A stretch of DNA of 64,000 bases from Methylophilaceae bacterium (GCA_947379975.1 CANCPF010000002.1:73938-137937); one strand, 5' to 3'; positions 1-9,504 are shown, numbered from the stretch's first letter. The notes: generated by a model not told the origin, from the sequence alone. Numbers and translations are program-made.

Positions 1-830
1 GCGATATGGGCATTACCCAAGTCATACGGGGCGACGATCATGTTAACAATACGCCGCGTCAAATTAATATGCTGATGGCGTTAGCCGAAATTGATAGCGC
101 TATAAAAGTACCGCAATACGCCCATTTGTCTATGATTTTAGGTGGTGATGGACAGAAATTGTCTAAGCGCCATGGCGCGGTCAGTGTGATGCAATATGAT
201 GATGACGGTTACTTGCCAGAAGCGGTGTTGAATTATTTAGCGCGATTAGGTTGGAGTCACGGTGATGATGAAGTGTTCAGCATGCAGCAGTTTGCTGAGT
301 GGTTTGATCTTGACCATATCACGCCTTCAGCAGCACAATTCAATACAGAAAAGCTTAATTGGATAAATGCTCATTACATTAAGCAGGCGGATAATACTTC
401 TCTTGTGACTGATATTGGCAAGCGTCTGAGCAAACTAAATATTACTATTGGCGCACAAGGTAATTTACCTGCTGTGATCGATTTATATAAAGAGCGCATC
501 AACACGTTGAATGAGCTTGCAAGCAGTATTGCTTACTTTTATCAAAAACCGGTGTTTGATGTAGCGGCAAGTGAAAAGCATCTCACTGCCGATATTAAGC
601 CTGTACTAGCAACTTTGGTAAGCCTGCTCGCGCCAATAGATTGGCAGGCAGAGCTTATTCATCAGGCGATTAATGAGGTGGTCACTCAGTATCAATTGAA
701 ATTCCCCAAAGTGGCTATGCCGCTAAGGGTGGCTTTAACAGGTATCGCGCAGTCGCCGAGTATTGATCAAGTAATGGCTTTGCTGGGCAAGGATGAAGTG
801 TTGGCTAGAATTAATTTTGCGACAAGCTAG
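1..830 (+). CDS. gltX: Glutamyl-tRNA synthetase, C-terminal part (cut by window edge)
   Basis: Charges tRNA-Glu with glutamate in the cytoplasm. The reading frame is open from base 3, so the first ATG at 6 is internal and the N-terminal Rossmann half lies outside the window. The visible part begins with a conserved block (GITQVIRGDDHVNNTPRQ) and carries the class I KMSKS-type signature as KLSKR at about 156-170. The rest is the alpha-helical anticodon-binding region, ending at a TAG. It precedes hfq by 262 bp. A weak AT-rich inverted repeat follows it at 853-893. Identification is firm; completeness cannot be judged. Confidence 0.95.
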   Translation, partial: DMGITQVIRGDDHVNNTPRQINMLMALAEIDSAIKVPQYAHLSMILGGDGQKLSKRHGAVSVMQYDDDGYLPEAVLNYLARLGWSHGDDEVFSMQQFAEWFDLDHITPSAAQFNTEKLNWINAHYIKQADNTSLVTDIGKRLSKLNITIGAQGNLPAVIDLYKERINTLNELASSIAYFYQKPVFDVAASEKHLTADIKPVLATLVSLLAPIDWQAELIHQAINEVVTQYQLKFPKVAMPLRVALTGIAQSPSIDQVMALLGKDEVLARINFATS

Positions 831-852
831 TTTTTACATATTTTAACTTCTA

Positions 853-893
853 AAATATTTCAATTAGGCGCTGAATTTACTATTGAAATATTT
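853..893 (+). terminator. AT-rich 12-bp inverted repeat after gltX
   Basis: AAATATTTCAAT (853-864) is exactly complementary to ATTGAAATATTT (882-893), with a 17-nt loop. The stem has little GC and no long T run beyond its own end, so termination would be weak. The remainder of the gltX-hfq gap (894-1082) is AT-rich and presumably holds the hfq promoter; no convincing -35/-10 pair was chosen there. Confidence 0.3.
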
Positions 894-1092
894 AAACTAG
901 CCTCAATTTCTATAATCTAGGCTGTATAGTTAGCGATATGTGTAGGTTAAATCATTTCACTAAATTGGTTAGCTAGGTAAAAATTCAGCAATATAGTGAA
1001 CGAAATGTATAGATTCGGTCACACAAAGGTAATGCTGGTAATTTTGCCAGTGTTAAGATTTATTTATTTAACTCCAAACAATAGGAGACACC

Positions 1093-1329
1093 ATGAACCC
1101 CAAAGGGCAAATGTTACAAGACCCATTTCTTAACGCATTACGTAAAGAGCACGTCGCTGTATCTATCTATCTAGTCAACGGTATTAAACTTCAAGGTCAA
1201 GTTGATTCGTTCGATCAATATGTCATTCTGCTTAAAAATACCGTCACACAAATGGTTTATAAGCATGCAATTTCTACCATTGTACCAGCACGTATGGTTA
1301 CAATTCCTCTGCCTGAAGCTGAAGAGTAA
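1093..1329 (+). CDS. hfq: RNA chaperone Hfq
   Basis: Sm-like hexameric RNA chaperone that pairs small RNAs with mRNAs. The 78-residue product has the full Sm1 region (LVNGIKLQGQVDSFDQYV, residues 28-44) and the Sm2 signature YKHA at residues 56-59, which lines the proximal uridine-binding pore. The start is fixed by a strong ribosome site AGGAGA at 1083-1088. The C-terminal tail is short compared with the 102-residue E. coli protein, as is usual in Betaproteobacteria. It lies just upstream of hflX, a conserved pairing. Confidence 0.98.
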   Translation: MNPKGQMLQDPFLNALRKEHVAVSIYLVNGIKLQGQVDSFDQYVILLKNTVTQMVYKHAISTIVPARMVTIPLPEAEE

Positions 1330-1360
1330 GCCGTTAATGAAACAGCAGGTCGAATAACCA

Positions 1361-2497
1361 TTGAAAGATTTGTTTGAACGACCGAGTGGTGGCGAAGCGG
1401 CTATATTGGTCAGCATCAATTTTGGTGATACTGATTACGAAGAAAGTCTACATGAGCTTCGTCAATTAAGTCTCAGCGCGGGTTTATTCATACGCGGCAC
1501 GATCGAAGGTAAGCGTATTACGCCGGATGCAAAACTTTTTATTGGCAGCGGTAAAGCTGATGAGTTGAAGCAAATGATGCAAGCCAGTGAGTCGGATATT
1601 GCTATTTTTAACCACGATCTTTCCCCCTCGCAGCAGCGCAATTTAGAGCGACTTTTACAAGCGCGAGTCGTTGATAGAACTGGTTTGATATTGGACATAT
1701 TCAGCCAGCGCGCGCAGAGTCATGAAGGTAAGTTGCAAGTTGAGCTGGCGCAGATGGAGCACTTGTCTACCCGCTTAGTCCGCGGATGGACTCACCTAGA
1801 GCGTCAAAAAGGCGGTATTGGTGTGCGCGGTGGTCCTGGTGAGACGCAGCTAGAGCTTGATCGCCGTATGTTGCGAGACCGTGTTAAGCAGTTACGTGAA
1901 AAGTTACTTAAACTAAAGGCGCAGCGCGGTATGCAGCGGCGAGCCCGTAAGCGTTCTAAAGTAATGACGGTATCGTTGGTTGGTTATACTAATGCAGGAA
2001 AATCGACAGTCTTTAATCGTCTGACAAAGGCTGATATTTACGTGGCGGATCAATTGTTTGCTACTTTAGACACAACAACGCATAAGACTTACGTTGAAGG
2101 TTGCGGTTCAGTTGTGATTTCCGATACGGTTGGATTTATTAAGCATTTGCCGCATGCTTTGGTAGAAGCATTTGGTGCAACCTTGGAAGAGGCTGTGCAA
2201 GCTGATTTGTTGCTACACATTGTTGATACCGCCAGTACTAATCGCGATGAACAAATTACGCAAGTAAATAAAGTGCTGGAAGAGATAGGTGCGGCCAATG
2301 TGCCGCAGATTTTAGTGCATAACCAAATTGATCGGGTCGGTCTGCAGCCTTCAATTGGGCGTGATGAATATGGTAGAATTACAAGCCTGCATGTTTCAGC
2401 CAAAACTGGCGAAGGAATGGACCTTTTAAGGTTAGCTATGGCAGAACATTATGAATATTTACAAAAGCAAAGTACTGAAGAAAGTGCTTATGCGTAA
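1361..2497 (+). CDS. hflX: Ribosome-associated GTPase HflX
   Basis: GTPase that binds 50S subunits and splits stalled ribosomes in stress. The start is TTG: an in-frame stop at 1355-1357 excludes anything upstream, and the only nearby in-frame ATG (1337) opens a six-codon ORF that ends at that stop. Residues 1 to about 195 are the HflX N-terminal and coiled-coil region with the glycine-rich GGIGVRGGPGETQLE block. The G domain has G1 GYTNAGKST (208-216) and G3 DTVGF (255-259). The G4 position reads NQID (321-324) rather than the usual NKxD, a departure that may weaken guanine specificity. Length 378 residues is normal. hflK follows closely. Confidence 0.95.
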   Translation: MKDLFERPSGGEAAILVSINFGDTDYEESLHELRQLSLSAGLFIRGTIEGKRITPDAKLFIGSGKADELKQMMQASESDIAIFNHDLSPSQQRNLERLLQARVVDRTGLILDIFSQRAQSHEGKLQVELAQMEHLSTRLVRGWTHLERQKGGIGVRGGPGETQLELDRRMLRDRVKQLREKLLKLKAQRGMQRRARKRSKVMTVSLVGYTNAGKSTVFNRLTKADIYVADQLFATLDTTTHKTYVEGCGSVVISDTVGFIKHLPHALVEAFGATLEEAVQADLLLHIVDTASTNRDEQITQVNKVLEEIGAANVPQILVHNQIDRVGLQPSIGRDEYGRITSLHVSAKTGEGMDLLRLAMAEHYEYLQKQSTEESAYA

Positions 2498-2527
2498 TCG
2501 TTGTCGCTTTATTATTTGGAGTTTTGC

Positions 2528-3718
2528 ATGATTAAATTTCCCGGTTTGGGACAGCGTAACAATGAAGGCCCGCCAGATTTGGACCAGGTAATGCGCGATT
2601 TAAGCCGTAAAATCAACACCTTGTTTGGTAAAGGCGGCGGTAACCAATCTAATAATCAACCAAATGGTGCTAGTTTGGGTGGTATTGATTTCCCTATCCT
2701 GCCTATATTGGCAGTCATATTCCTCATTTGGCTAGCGACTGGATTTTATTTAGTTGATTCAGGCTCAAAAGGGGTCGTGCAACGTTTTGGTAAAATGGCC
2801 GATGAAACAACTGAGCCTGGCCCACGCTGGCATTTTCCATATCCTATTGAAAAAGTCACAGTGGTGAACATGGAGCAAGTGCGCAGGTTGGAAGTTGGCT
2901 ACAGAACAAACGGTGAAGGCGGTGGCGGTAAAACTAAGCAGCCTAGAGAAGCGCTGATGCTAACCGAAGATGAAAATATCATTGATTTGCAGTTTGCTGT
3001 GCAATACAACTTAAATAATGCCAAGCACTATTTATTTAACAATCGTGACACCGATGGCGCGGTAATGTCTGCGGCAGAGTCAGCCATTCGTGAAGTGGTG
3101 GGCAAGAATAAGTTAGATGATTTATTGCAAAAAGGCTTGGCAGATACTTCCCAGCGTATGCAAACTATTTTGGATAACTACAAAACTGGCGTACATATTA
3201 TCAGCGTGTCATTACAAAGCGCACAACCGCCAGAGCAAGTGCAAGAGGCGTTTGAAGATGTAAACCGTGCTAACCAAGATAATCAGCGTCAAGTAAACGA
3301 AGGTCAGGCCTACGCGAATGATGTGATTCCTAAATCACGTGGTAAGGCTTCGCGATTGCTAGCTGAATCAGCAGGCTATAAGTTGAAAATTGAAAGCGAA
3401 GCAAAAGGTAACGCTAGTCGTTTTGAGCAAATATTGGCGCAATATATCAAGGCGCCTGATGTAACGCGTCAACGTTTATATTTAGATGCACAGGAGCAAA
3501 TTTTATCTAGCGTAAGTAAAGTGGTGGTCGATCAAAAAGCCGGCAGTATGTTGTATTTACCGTTAGATAAGTTGATGAATTCAAATTCAGCTGCAGCACC
3601 GCAGCAGTCGCAATCTTTACAGTCGCTAAATCCGCAAGCTGCACCTGCGGCTGCCGCAGAAACACCAGTTGACCGCACACGAGATGCTTTCCGTAGCCGT
3701 GACAGAGAAAGTAGATAG
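2528..3718 (+). CDS. hflK: FtsH protease modulator HflK
   Basis: SPFH/prohibitin-family membrane protein that with HflC forms the cage around the FtsH protease. The start is placed at ATG 2528, with GGAG at 2518-2521. A TTG at 2501 would add nine atypical residues and has no ribosome site. Layout of the 396-residue product: glycine/asparagine-rich cytoplasmic N-terminus, one transmembrane segment at about residues 54-76, SPFH domain about 80-300 with its long coiled-coil helix, then a Gln/Ala-rich tail. The gap to hflC is 11 bp, so co-translation is likely. Confidence 0.95.
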   Translation: MIKFPGLGQRNNEGPPDLDQVMRDLSRKINTLFGKGGGNQSNNQPNGASLGGIDFPILPILAVIFLIWLATGFYLVDSGSKGVVQRFGKMADETTEPGPRWHFPYPIEKVTVVNMEQVRRLEVGYRTNGEGGGGKTKQPREALMLTEDENIIDLQFAVQYNLNNAKHYLFNNRDTDGAVMSAAESAIREVVGKNKLDDLLQKGLADTSQRMQTILDNYKTGVHIISVSLQSAQPPEQVQEAFEDVNRANQDNQRQVNEGQAYANDVIPKSRGKASRLLAESAGYKLKIESEAKGNASRFEQILAQYIKAPDVTRQRLYLDAQEQILSSVSKVVVDQKAGSMLYLPLDKLMNSNSAAAPQQSQSLQSLNPQAAPAAAAETPVDRTRDAFRSRDRESR

Positions 3719-3729
3719 GCGTAAATATA

Positions 3730-4602
3730 ATGAAAAATTTAACGAGTATTCTTTTTGTCGGTATTGTTTTAATTTTACTGTTATCTACCTCTGTATTCAC
3801 GGTAGATCAAACGCAATTCATCGTGGTTAAGCGCCTAGGTGAAATCGTTTCTGTAAAAAAAGAGCCTGGCATTTATTTTAAAGTACCTTTTATTGAAGAT
3901 TTAAAGATTTTTGATAACCGTATTGTTACACTTGATTGGGAAGAGCCAGCTAAGTTTAATACCAGTGAAAACAAATACATGCTAGTTGATTCTTTTGTAA
4001 AATGGCGCATCATTGATCCTGCAAAATACTATGTTTCGATTAAAGAAGGCGGCGAATCTGCCGCTGAAAATAGGCTTTCTAACGTTGTTAATGCTGGGTT
4101 ACGTGCTGAGTTTGGTAAACGCACGGTGCATGATGTCATCGCCGGTGAGCGCAATGCGGTGATGGATAGCTTACGAAAAAGCGCTGACTTAGAAGCTCGT
4201 CAAATGGGTATACAAGTCGTTGATGTGCGTTTGAAGCGCGTCGATTATTCAGAAGATATTAGTAAATCTGTGTTTGATCGTATGATTGCTGAGCGTAAGC
4301 GTATTGCTAACCAATTACGCTCTGAAGGCTCTGCAGCTTCTGAAAAAATTCGTGCAGATGCGGATAAGCAAAGTGAAGTGATTATTGCTGAAGCTTATCG
4401 AGATGCACAAAAAGCTAAAGGTGAGGGTGATGCTTCTGCCGCCGCAATCTATAATCAAGCTTATAGTAAAAATCCTGAGTTTTATGCTTTTTACCGTAGC
4501 ACTGAAGCTTACAAAAATAGCTTCAAGACCAAGAATGATGTGATGGTGTTAGATCCAAGCTCAGATTTCTTTAAATATATGCGTAGCCCTAGTAAAAAGT
4601 AG
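3730..4602 (+). CDS. hflC: FtsH protease modulator HflC
   Basis: Partner of HflK in the inner-membrane SPFH complex that restrains FtsH proteolysis. The 290-residue product has an N-terminal membrane anchor (about residues 5-24) followed directly by the SPFH domain (DQTQFIVVKRLGEIV onward) and a charged, alanine-rich helix (about 185-240, RMIAERKRIANQLRSEG). Length matches the family. It sits between hflK and a small DUF2065 gene, the standard betaproteobacterial order. Confidence 0.95.
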   Translation: MKNLTSILFVGIVLILLLSTSVFTVDQTQFIVVKRLGEIVSVKKEPGIYFKVPFIEDLKIFDNRIVTLDWEEPAKFNTSENKYMLVDSFVKWRIIDPAKYYVSIKEGGESAAENRLSNVVNAGLRAEFGKRTVHDVIAGERNAVMDSLRKSADLEARQMGIQVVDVRLKRVDYSEDISKSVFDRMIAERKRIANQLRSEGSAASEKIRADADKQSEVIIAEAYRDAQKAKGEGDASAAAIYNQAYSKNPEFYAFYRSTEAYKNSFKTKNDVMVLDPSSDFFKYMRSPSKK

Positions 4603-4611
4603 TATAGGCCG

Positions 4612-4797
4612 TTGTCGGGGTCATTATTAACCGCTTTTGGCTTAATGCTGGTGCTGGAAGGTCTGTTGCCGCTATTGTTGCCGCAAGCTTGGCGTGAAAG
4701 TTTTAAGCGCATGATAGCCTTCAAAGATGGGCAGTTGCGCTTTATTGGTTTAATGTCCATTATTGGCGGTTTGCTTATTATGTGGTTAAGCCAGTAG
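4612..4797 (+). CDS. Small two-helix membrane protein, DUF2065 (YjeT-like)
   Basis: 61-residue protein of unknown function. It starts with TTG nine bases after the hflC stop. Two hydrophobic helices are visible (about residues 3-22 and 43-59) separated by a short loop containing WRESFKRMIAF. DUF2065 proteins commonly sit between hflC and hisZ or purA in Betaproteobacteria, which is the main support for it being a real gene. No catalytic motif is seen. The ribosome site is weak, so translation may be coupled to hflC. Confidence 0.8.
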   Translation: MSGSLLTAFGLMLVLEGLLPLLLPQAWRESFKRMIAFKDGQLRFIGLMSIIGGLLIMWLSQ

Positions 4798-4856
4798 TTT
4801 TAAATTAAGTGAAATCTAAGAAATTTAAGAATAATTTAAGTAAGTGAAGATAAAAA

Positions 4857-6011
4857 ATGCGTAATTGGTTGCTCCCAGAATATATTGAAGATGTCTTGCC
4901 TGCAGAAGCCGCTCGCATTGAAACCTTACGTCGTACTTTGTTAGATTTATTTAAAGTGCATGGCTATCAGTATGTAATTCCACCAATGCTGGAATATATG
5001 GAATCTTTGATAACCGGCGTAGGCCATGATCTTGACTTGGCGACATTTAAAGTAGTTGATCAGCTCACCGGTAGATTGATGGGTGTTCGCGCTGACATGA
5101 CGCCACAAGCGGCAAGAATTGATGCACATTTGCTCAATCATCAAGGTATTACACGTTTATGCTATGCCGGTAGCGTATTGCGGACTAAGCCAGATGGTTT
5201 GGCACAAACTCGTGAACCTCTGCAATTAGGCGCTGAATTATATGGTCATGCTGGCGTAGATAGCGATATTGAAATTCAACGTTTGCTGATTAAATCCTTG
5301 CAAGCCATTGGGGTTGAGCAAGTGCATATTGATTTTAGTCATGTTAATATTTTCGGCAGCTTAATCGAATCAAGTCAGATAGGCGCTGAGCTAGAGCAAG
5401 ACTTATATGCAGCGCTACAAAGCAAAGATCAATCTTCGGTTAAATCGCTTACGCAAAATTTAGATTCAGTCACACGTGAAGCTTTAATAAACTTAACCAC
5501 GCTAAATGGTGATGTTTCAATATTAGATAAAGCAGCTCAGTTGTTGCCAGCAACTCCAGCAATACAGTCAGCATTAGCAAGTTTGCATCAAGTTAGCTCT
5601 GCGCTAAAAGATTTAGGTGTGACGGTCAGTTTTGATTTAAGCGAACTACGTGGTTATCATTACCATAGCGGTATGGTATTTGCGGCTTATGCGCAAGGTT
5701 ATAAAGGTCCATTAGCACTGGGTGGTCGGTACGATGAAGTAGGTCAGGCATTTGGTCGTGCACGTCCAGCAACAGGATTTAGTTTAGATTTGCGTGGCGT
5801 AGTCACGGCGTTGCCGCCAGCTCAGGCTGTCATGGCAATTTTAGCACCGGCCAGTGATGATCTAAGTTTAGCCGCTAAAATTTCTACGCTGAGGGCTGAG
5901 GGCCTTGTCGTTATTCAGGCGCTTGCAGGTATAGAAGCAAATTATGAAGAATTAAATTGCGATAGGAAGTTGGTGCATTACAATGCCTGCTGGCATGTAG
6001 ATAGTATTTAA
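4857..6011 (+). CDS. hisZ: ATP phosphoribosyltransferase regulatory subunit HisZ
   Basis: Histidyl-tRNA-synthetase paralogue that activates the short-form HisG, the first enzyme of histidine synthesis. The 384-residue protein has HisRS-like class II motifs: VRADMTPQAARI near residue 78, LRTKPDG and REPLQLGAELYG near 105-125, and late in the protein LRGYHYHSGMVF and GGRYDE. It has no C-terminal anticodon-binding domain, separating it from true HisRS. hisG is not in the window. The next gene is purA, a common arrangement. Confidence 0.95.
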   Translation: MRNWLLPEYIEDVLPAEAARIETLRRTLLDLFKVHGYQYVIPPMLEYMESLITGVGHDLDLATFKVVDQLTGRLMGVRADMTPQAARIDAHLLNHQGITRLCYAGSVLRTKPDGLAQTREPLQLGAELYGHAGVDSDIEIQRLLIKSLQAIGVEQVHIDFSHVNIFGSLIESSQIGAELEQDLYAALQSKDQSSVKSLTQNLDSVTREALINLTTLNGDVSILDKAAQLLPATPAIQSALASLHQVSSALKDLGVTVSFDLSELRGYHYHSGMVFAAYAQGYKGPLALGGRYDEVGQAFGRARPATGFSLDLRGVVTALPPAQAVMAILAPASDDLSLAAKISTLRAEGLVVIQALAGIEANYEELNCDRKLVHYNACWHVDSI

Positions 6012-6126
6012 AAAGATTTAGCCGTCAGGGGATTTAAATCTCAACAGGCAACGATTGAATAAGTATTCGCTTGTAAATAAATGTATTAAATTAACAACAT
6101 AAAATTAAAATTATAAAGTAAACGTT

Positions 6127-7476
6127 ATGGCAAACAACCTAGTAAATAAAACCAGCATAGCAAAAAATGTCGTCGTTATTGGTACGCAATGGGGCGATGA
6201 AGGTAAAGGCAAAATTGTTGACTGGCTGACAGATCACGCCCAAGGCGTAGTGCGTTTTCAAGGTGGCCATAATGCCGGTCATACACTAGTTGTAGGTCAA
6301 GGTGATGCGCAGCGTGTTTACAAACTTAATCTTGTTCCTTCCGGTATTGTTCGCACTGGTGTAAATTGCTATATCGGCAACGGTGTAGTGCTTGATGCCG
6401 GACATTTACTATTTGAAATTGACGCACTTGAAAAAGATGGTCTAGATGTTAGAAGTCGTTTGAAAGTAAGCTCAGGTTGTCCGTTAATCTTAGATTACCA
6501 TGTTCGATTAGACGTTGCCCGAGAGCTAAAACGTGGGGCAGATAAAAAAATTGGCACGACAGGCAAGGGCATAGGTCCGACCTATGAAGATAAAGTTGCG
6601 CGTCGTGCTTTGCGTCTTTACGATCTATTCTACCCTGAGCAATTCAGTGAAAAGTTACGTGATGTATTGGATTATCACAATTTCGTACTGACTCAATATT
6701 TAGGTGCTGAAGCGGTTGATTTTAATCAGCAATTAGATTCTGCACTGCAAAAAGCCGATTTGCTCAAACCAATGGTGGCTGATATATCTGCTGCTTTATA
6801 TGCAGCGAATGCCGCCGGCCAAAACTTATTGTTTGAAGGTGCGCAAGGCACCTTATTAGATGTAGATCACGGAACTTATCCGTACGTTACGTCAAGTAAC
6901 TGTGTATCAGGCCAAGCGGCAGCGGGTACAGGCGTTGGTCCAAACATGTTGCATTATGTCTTAGGTATCACTAAGGCTTACACCACGCGCGTTGGCGGCG
7001 GCCCATTTCCAAGCGAATTAGACATCGAATCTGACAATTGCCCAGGCAATCAAATGTCAGTCAAAGGTCAGGAAATCGGTACTGTGACTAAACGTAAACG
7101 CCGTTGTGGTTGGTTTGACGCTGCAGCACTTCGCCGTTCAGCCATGATTAACGGCCTTACTGGCTTATGCATTACAAAGTTAGATGTACTAGATGGCATT
7201 AAAGAATTGAATATTTGTACTGGCTACACTTTAGATGGAAAACATTTAGATTTGCTACCAATAGGCGCTGATGATGTTGCGCGCTGCATCCCTATCTACG
7301 AAACGATACCGGGCTGGAGTGATAACACATTTGGTGTTAAAACTTGGGATGGTTTACCAAAAGCGGCACAAAATTATCTTAAACGCTTAGAAGCGCTTTG
7401 CGGCGTACCAGTAGATATCGTGTCTACCGGTCCTGAACGTGATGAGACCATTGTTTTACGTCATCCATTTGCTTAA
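6127..7476 (+). CDS. purA: Adenylosuccinate synthetase PurA
   Basis: Joins IMP and aspartate using GTP in the first committed AMP step. The 449-residue protein has about 11 extra N-terminal residues compared with E. coli. The P-loop-like GTQWGDEGKGK begins at residue 19, with catalytic Asp24 and, 28 residues later, His52 in GGHNAGHT, the same spacing as D13/H41 of E. coli. KIGTTGKGIGPTYEDK and RVGGGPFPSEL blocks are present. Only 9 bp separate it from the next gene, so it may head the C1-cofactor cluster that follows. Confidence 0.97.
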   Translation: MANNLVNKTSIAKNVVVIGTQWGDEGKGKIVDWLTDHAQGVVRFQGGHNAGHTLVVGQGDAQRVYKLNLVPSGIVRTGVNCYIGNGVVLDAGHLLFEIDALEKDGLDVRSRLKVSSGCPLILDYHVRLDVARELKRGADKKIGTTGKGIGPTYEDKVARRALRLYDLFYPEQFSEKLRDVLDYHNFVLTQYLGAEAVDFNQQLDSALQKADLLKPMVADISAALYAANAAGQNLLFEGAQGTLLDVDHGTYPYVTSSNCVSGQAAAGTGVGPNMLHYVLGITKAYTTRVGGGPFPSELDIESDNCPGNQMSVKGQEIGTVTKRKRRCGWFDAAALRRSAMINGLTGLCITKLDVLDGIKELNICTGYTLDGKHLDLLPIGADDVARCIPIYETIPGWSDNTFGVKTWDGLPKAAQNYLKRLEALCGVPVDIVSTGPERDETIVLRHPFA

Positions 7477-7485
7477 TCTTAGCGG

Positions 7486-8046
7486 ATGAATAGCCTCTCG
7501 AATAAACGCCTTGCTTGGGCAATTACAGGCTCAGGGCATTATTTAAGAGAGTGCATAGACATTATTCATACGTTACAAGACGTAGATTTATTTTTAAGTA
7601 AAGCCGCGGCTGAAGTATTGCAGCAGTACGGCTACAAGCATAATGTTGGCAAGGTTTATCAAGATAAAACTGCCAGCAGCGTGCCTGTGGAATTGTTTTA
7701 TCAAGGTCGTTATCATAGCTTAATCATCGCGCCAGCTACCTCAAACACCATTGCCAAAATGGTTTATGGCATCTCCGATAACTTAGTCACTAATCTTTAT
7801 GCGCAAGCAGGTAAAACGCGAGTACCAAGCATAGTTTTTGCTTGTGATACCGCCTCCGAGCTAGAGTCTGAAGCGCCTAGAGATAACCTGGTAAAAGTTT
7901 ATCCGCGCAAAATTGATTTAGAGAATATCGATAAAATTAAAACCTTTGAAGCGACTACTGTTGTCGATAATATGTGTGCCTTAAACGCGCAGGTGCAAGC
8001 TAGGCTACAAGGGCTTCAACTTGCAGTTACTCAAGCTACAGGTTAG
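7486..8046 (+). CDS. Flavoprotein, probable dihydromethanopterin reductase (DmrB/AfpA-like)
   Basis: 186-residue flavoprotein of the HFCD/archaeal-flavoprotein fold. Seen: an N-terminal Rossmann strand followed by ITGSGHYL (residues 13-20), and around residues 83-108 the flavin-binding block PATSNTIAKMVYGISDNLVT, resembling the phosphopantothenoylcysteine decarboxylase family. Known: DmrB-type flavoproteins reduce dihydromethanopterin to H4MPT in archaea and in some Burkholderia. Inferred: it performs that or a related step here, because the next three genes are also H4MPT/methanofuran related. AfpA-like electron-transfer flavoprotein is the main alternative. The start is close behind the purA stop. 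Confidence 0.7.
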   Translation: MNSLSNKRLAWAITGSGHYLRECIDIIHTLQDVDLFLSKAAAEVLQQYGYKHNVGKVYQDKTASSVPVELFYQGRYHSLIIAPATSNTIAKMVYGISDNLVTNLYAQAGKTRVPSIVFACDTASELESEAPRDNLVKVYPRKIDLENIDKIKTFEATTVVDNMCALNAQVQARLQGLQLAVTQATG

Positions 8047-8052
8047 TTCTTA

Positions 8053-9504
8053 ATGGCTGACAATTTGCTTTTTCTAACAGGTAAACTTGCAGAAAAAAGT
8101 CTAAAAAAAGTTTTAGATGAAGTGCAAAATAATCCAAAAACGCCACCATTCAAATATCGCATTCAGCAAATTGGGGTATCTGTTGCTGCGTTGATGACGC
8201 CAGATTTAATCGCGCGTCGGCTCAAGGAGGCGGGTGATGCGGATAAGATTATTTTGCCCGGTCTTTGCCAAGGTGATTTAAGCCAATTAGAGGCGCAATA
8301 TGGTGTGCCAGTAGAGCGAGGGCCAGTAGATTTAAAGGATCTTCCACAGTATTTTGGCCATGCGGGTGTTGCGCCAGATTTAAGTGACTATAACGTACAA
8401 ATTTTTGCTGAGATTGTCGATGCACCATTCTTAAGTATTACTGACATTATAAAAAAAGCAGAAGTTTATCAAACGCAAGGCGCTAATGTGATTGATTTAG
8501 GTTGCCTGCCGGCCGTACCTTTTCCACACTTAGCGGATACAGTTAAAGCACTTAAAGCCTTGAATTTTCAAGTAAGTGTCGATTCTCTTAATACCGATGA
8601 CTTGCTAACTGCGGGACATGCAGGTGCAGATTTTTTACTAAGTCTTACAGAAAAAACATTATGGGTGGCGCATGAAGTTAATGCTACGCCTATATTAATT
8701 CCTGCTAAACCACATAGCCTGCCATCACTTTATCGCGCTATTGACGCATGCTTAAAAGCAGGTAAGCCGTTTATTGCTGATGCGATTCTGGACCCCATTC
8801 ACTTTGGGCTGACTCATTCAATTGTACGGTACCAAAAATTACGTAAAAAATATCCTGACATTAAAATCATGATGGGCGTAGGAAATTTAACTGAGCTGAC
8901 AGATGCTGATACGACTGGTATTAATGCGCTGTTATTCGGCATTATTAGTGAACTTGATATTCATGCGGTTTTAGCTACATCAGTAAGCCCGCATGCAGTA
9001 AATGCCGTTGCTGAAGCCAATATAGCGAGGCGGATGATGTATGCAGCAAAACGCGACGACAGGCTGCCTCGTGGATATAGTAACGGTCTTTTAGGTTTGC
9101 ATGACAGACGGCCATTTACTTATAGCGCCGAAGAAATTAATGAAATTGCATTGCTAATTAAAGACCCAAGTTTTCGCATTCAAGTGAGTGAGGAGGGCTT
9201 GCATGTTTACAATCGCGATGGCCTACACGCAGGGCAGGATCCCTTTGCCCTTTATCCACACTTAAAAGTAGATAATGATGCATCACATGCTTTTTACCTA
9301 GGTGTGGAGTTGGCGCGCGCACAAATCGCTTGGCAGCTAAATAAGCGCTATGTACAAGATCAAGAAATAGAATGGGGCGTGTCTACACTAGTGCAAGATA
9401 AAACCAGTAAAACAGCACATCGTGAGGCCTCGATTAAAGAAAAAGCGATTAAAAATTTAAATAAAACTATAGATGATGCCAAATTAGCGAGAGATTTATC
9501 ATGA
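8053..9504 (+). CDS. Dihydropteroate synthase-like protein (DUF6513-type), methanopterin-associated
   Basis: 483-residue protein. A TIM-barrel region (about residues 130-340) resembles dihydropteroate synthase, with GANVIDLGCLPA near 155 and VSVDSLNTDDLL near 178, the DHPS-type Asp/Ser strands. It is flanked by an N-terminal domain and a C-terminal region with YNRDGLHAGQDPFALYPHL. Known: such proteins occur in methanogens and H4MPT-using methylotrophs and have been proposed to act in pterin-arylamine joining; the exact reaction is not settled. It is not the folate FolP, which would be about 280 residues. Its stop overlaps the next start by four bases (ATGA). Confidence 0.75.
   Translation: MADNLLFLTGKLAEKSLKKVLDEVQNNPKTPPFKYRIQQIGVSVAALMTPDLIARRLKEAGDADKIILPGLCQGDLSQLEAQYGVPVERGPVDLKDLPQYFGHAGVAPDLSDYNVQIFAEIVDAPFLSITDIIKKAEVYQTQGANVIDLGCLPAVPFPHLADTVKALKALNFQVSVDSLNTDDLLTAGHAGADFLLSLTEKTLWVAHEVNATPILIPAKPHSLPSLYRAIDACLKAGKPFIADAILDPIHFGLTHSIVRYQKLRKKYPDIKIMMGVGNLTELTDADTTGINALLFGIISELDIHAVLATSVSPHAVNAVAEANIARRMMYAAKRDDRLPRGYSNGLLGLHDRRPFTYSAEEINEIALLIKDPSFRIQVSEEGLHVYNRDGLHAGQDPFALYPHLKVDNDASHAFYLGVELARAQIAWQLNKRYVQDQEIEWGVSTLVQDKTSKTAHREASIKEKAIKNLNKTIDDAKLARDLS

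Noticed and set aside
1337..1357. Six-codon ORF just before hflX
   Set aside because: Too short to claim as a regulatory peptide without conservation data; used only to show that hflX must start downstream.
4805..4840. TTAAG/CTAAG repeats about 10 bp apart before hisZ
   Set aside because: Short, AT-rich and imperfect; expected by chance in such a gap, and no hairpin forms.
9252..9260. Perfect DnaA-box-like TTATCCACA
   Set aside because: Single copy inside the DHPS-like coding region; no AT-rich repeats, dnaA, dnaN or gene-strand switch around it, so not an origin.
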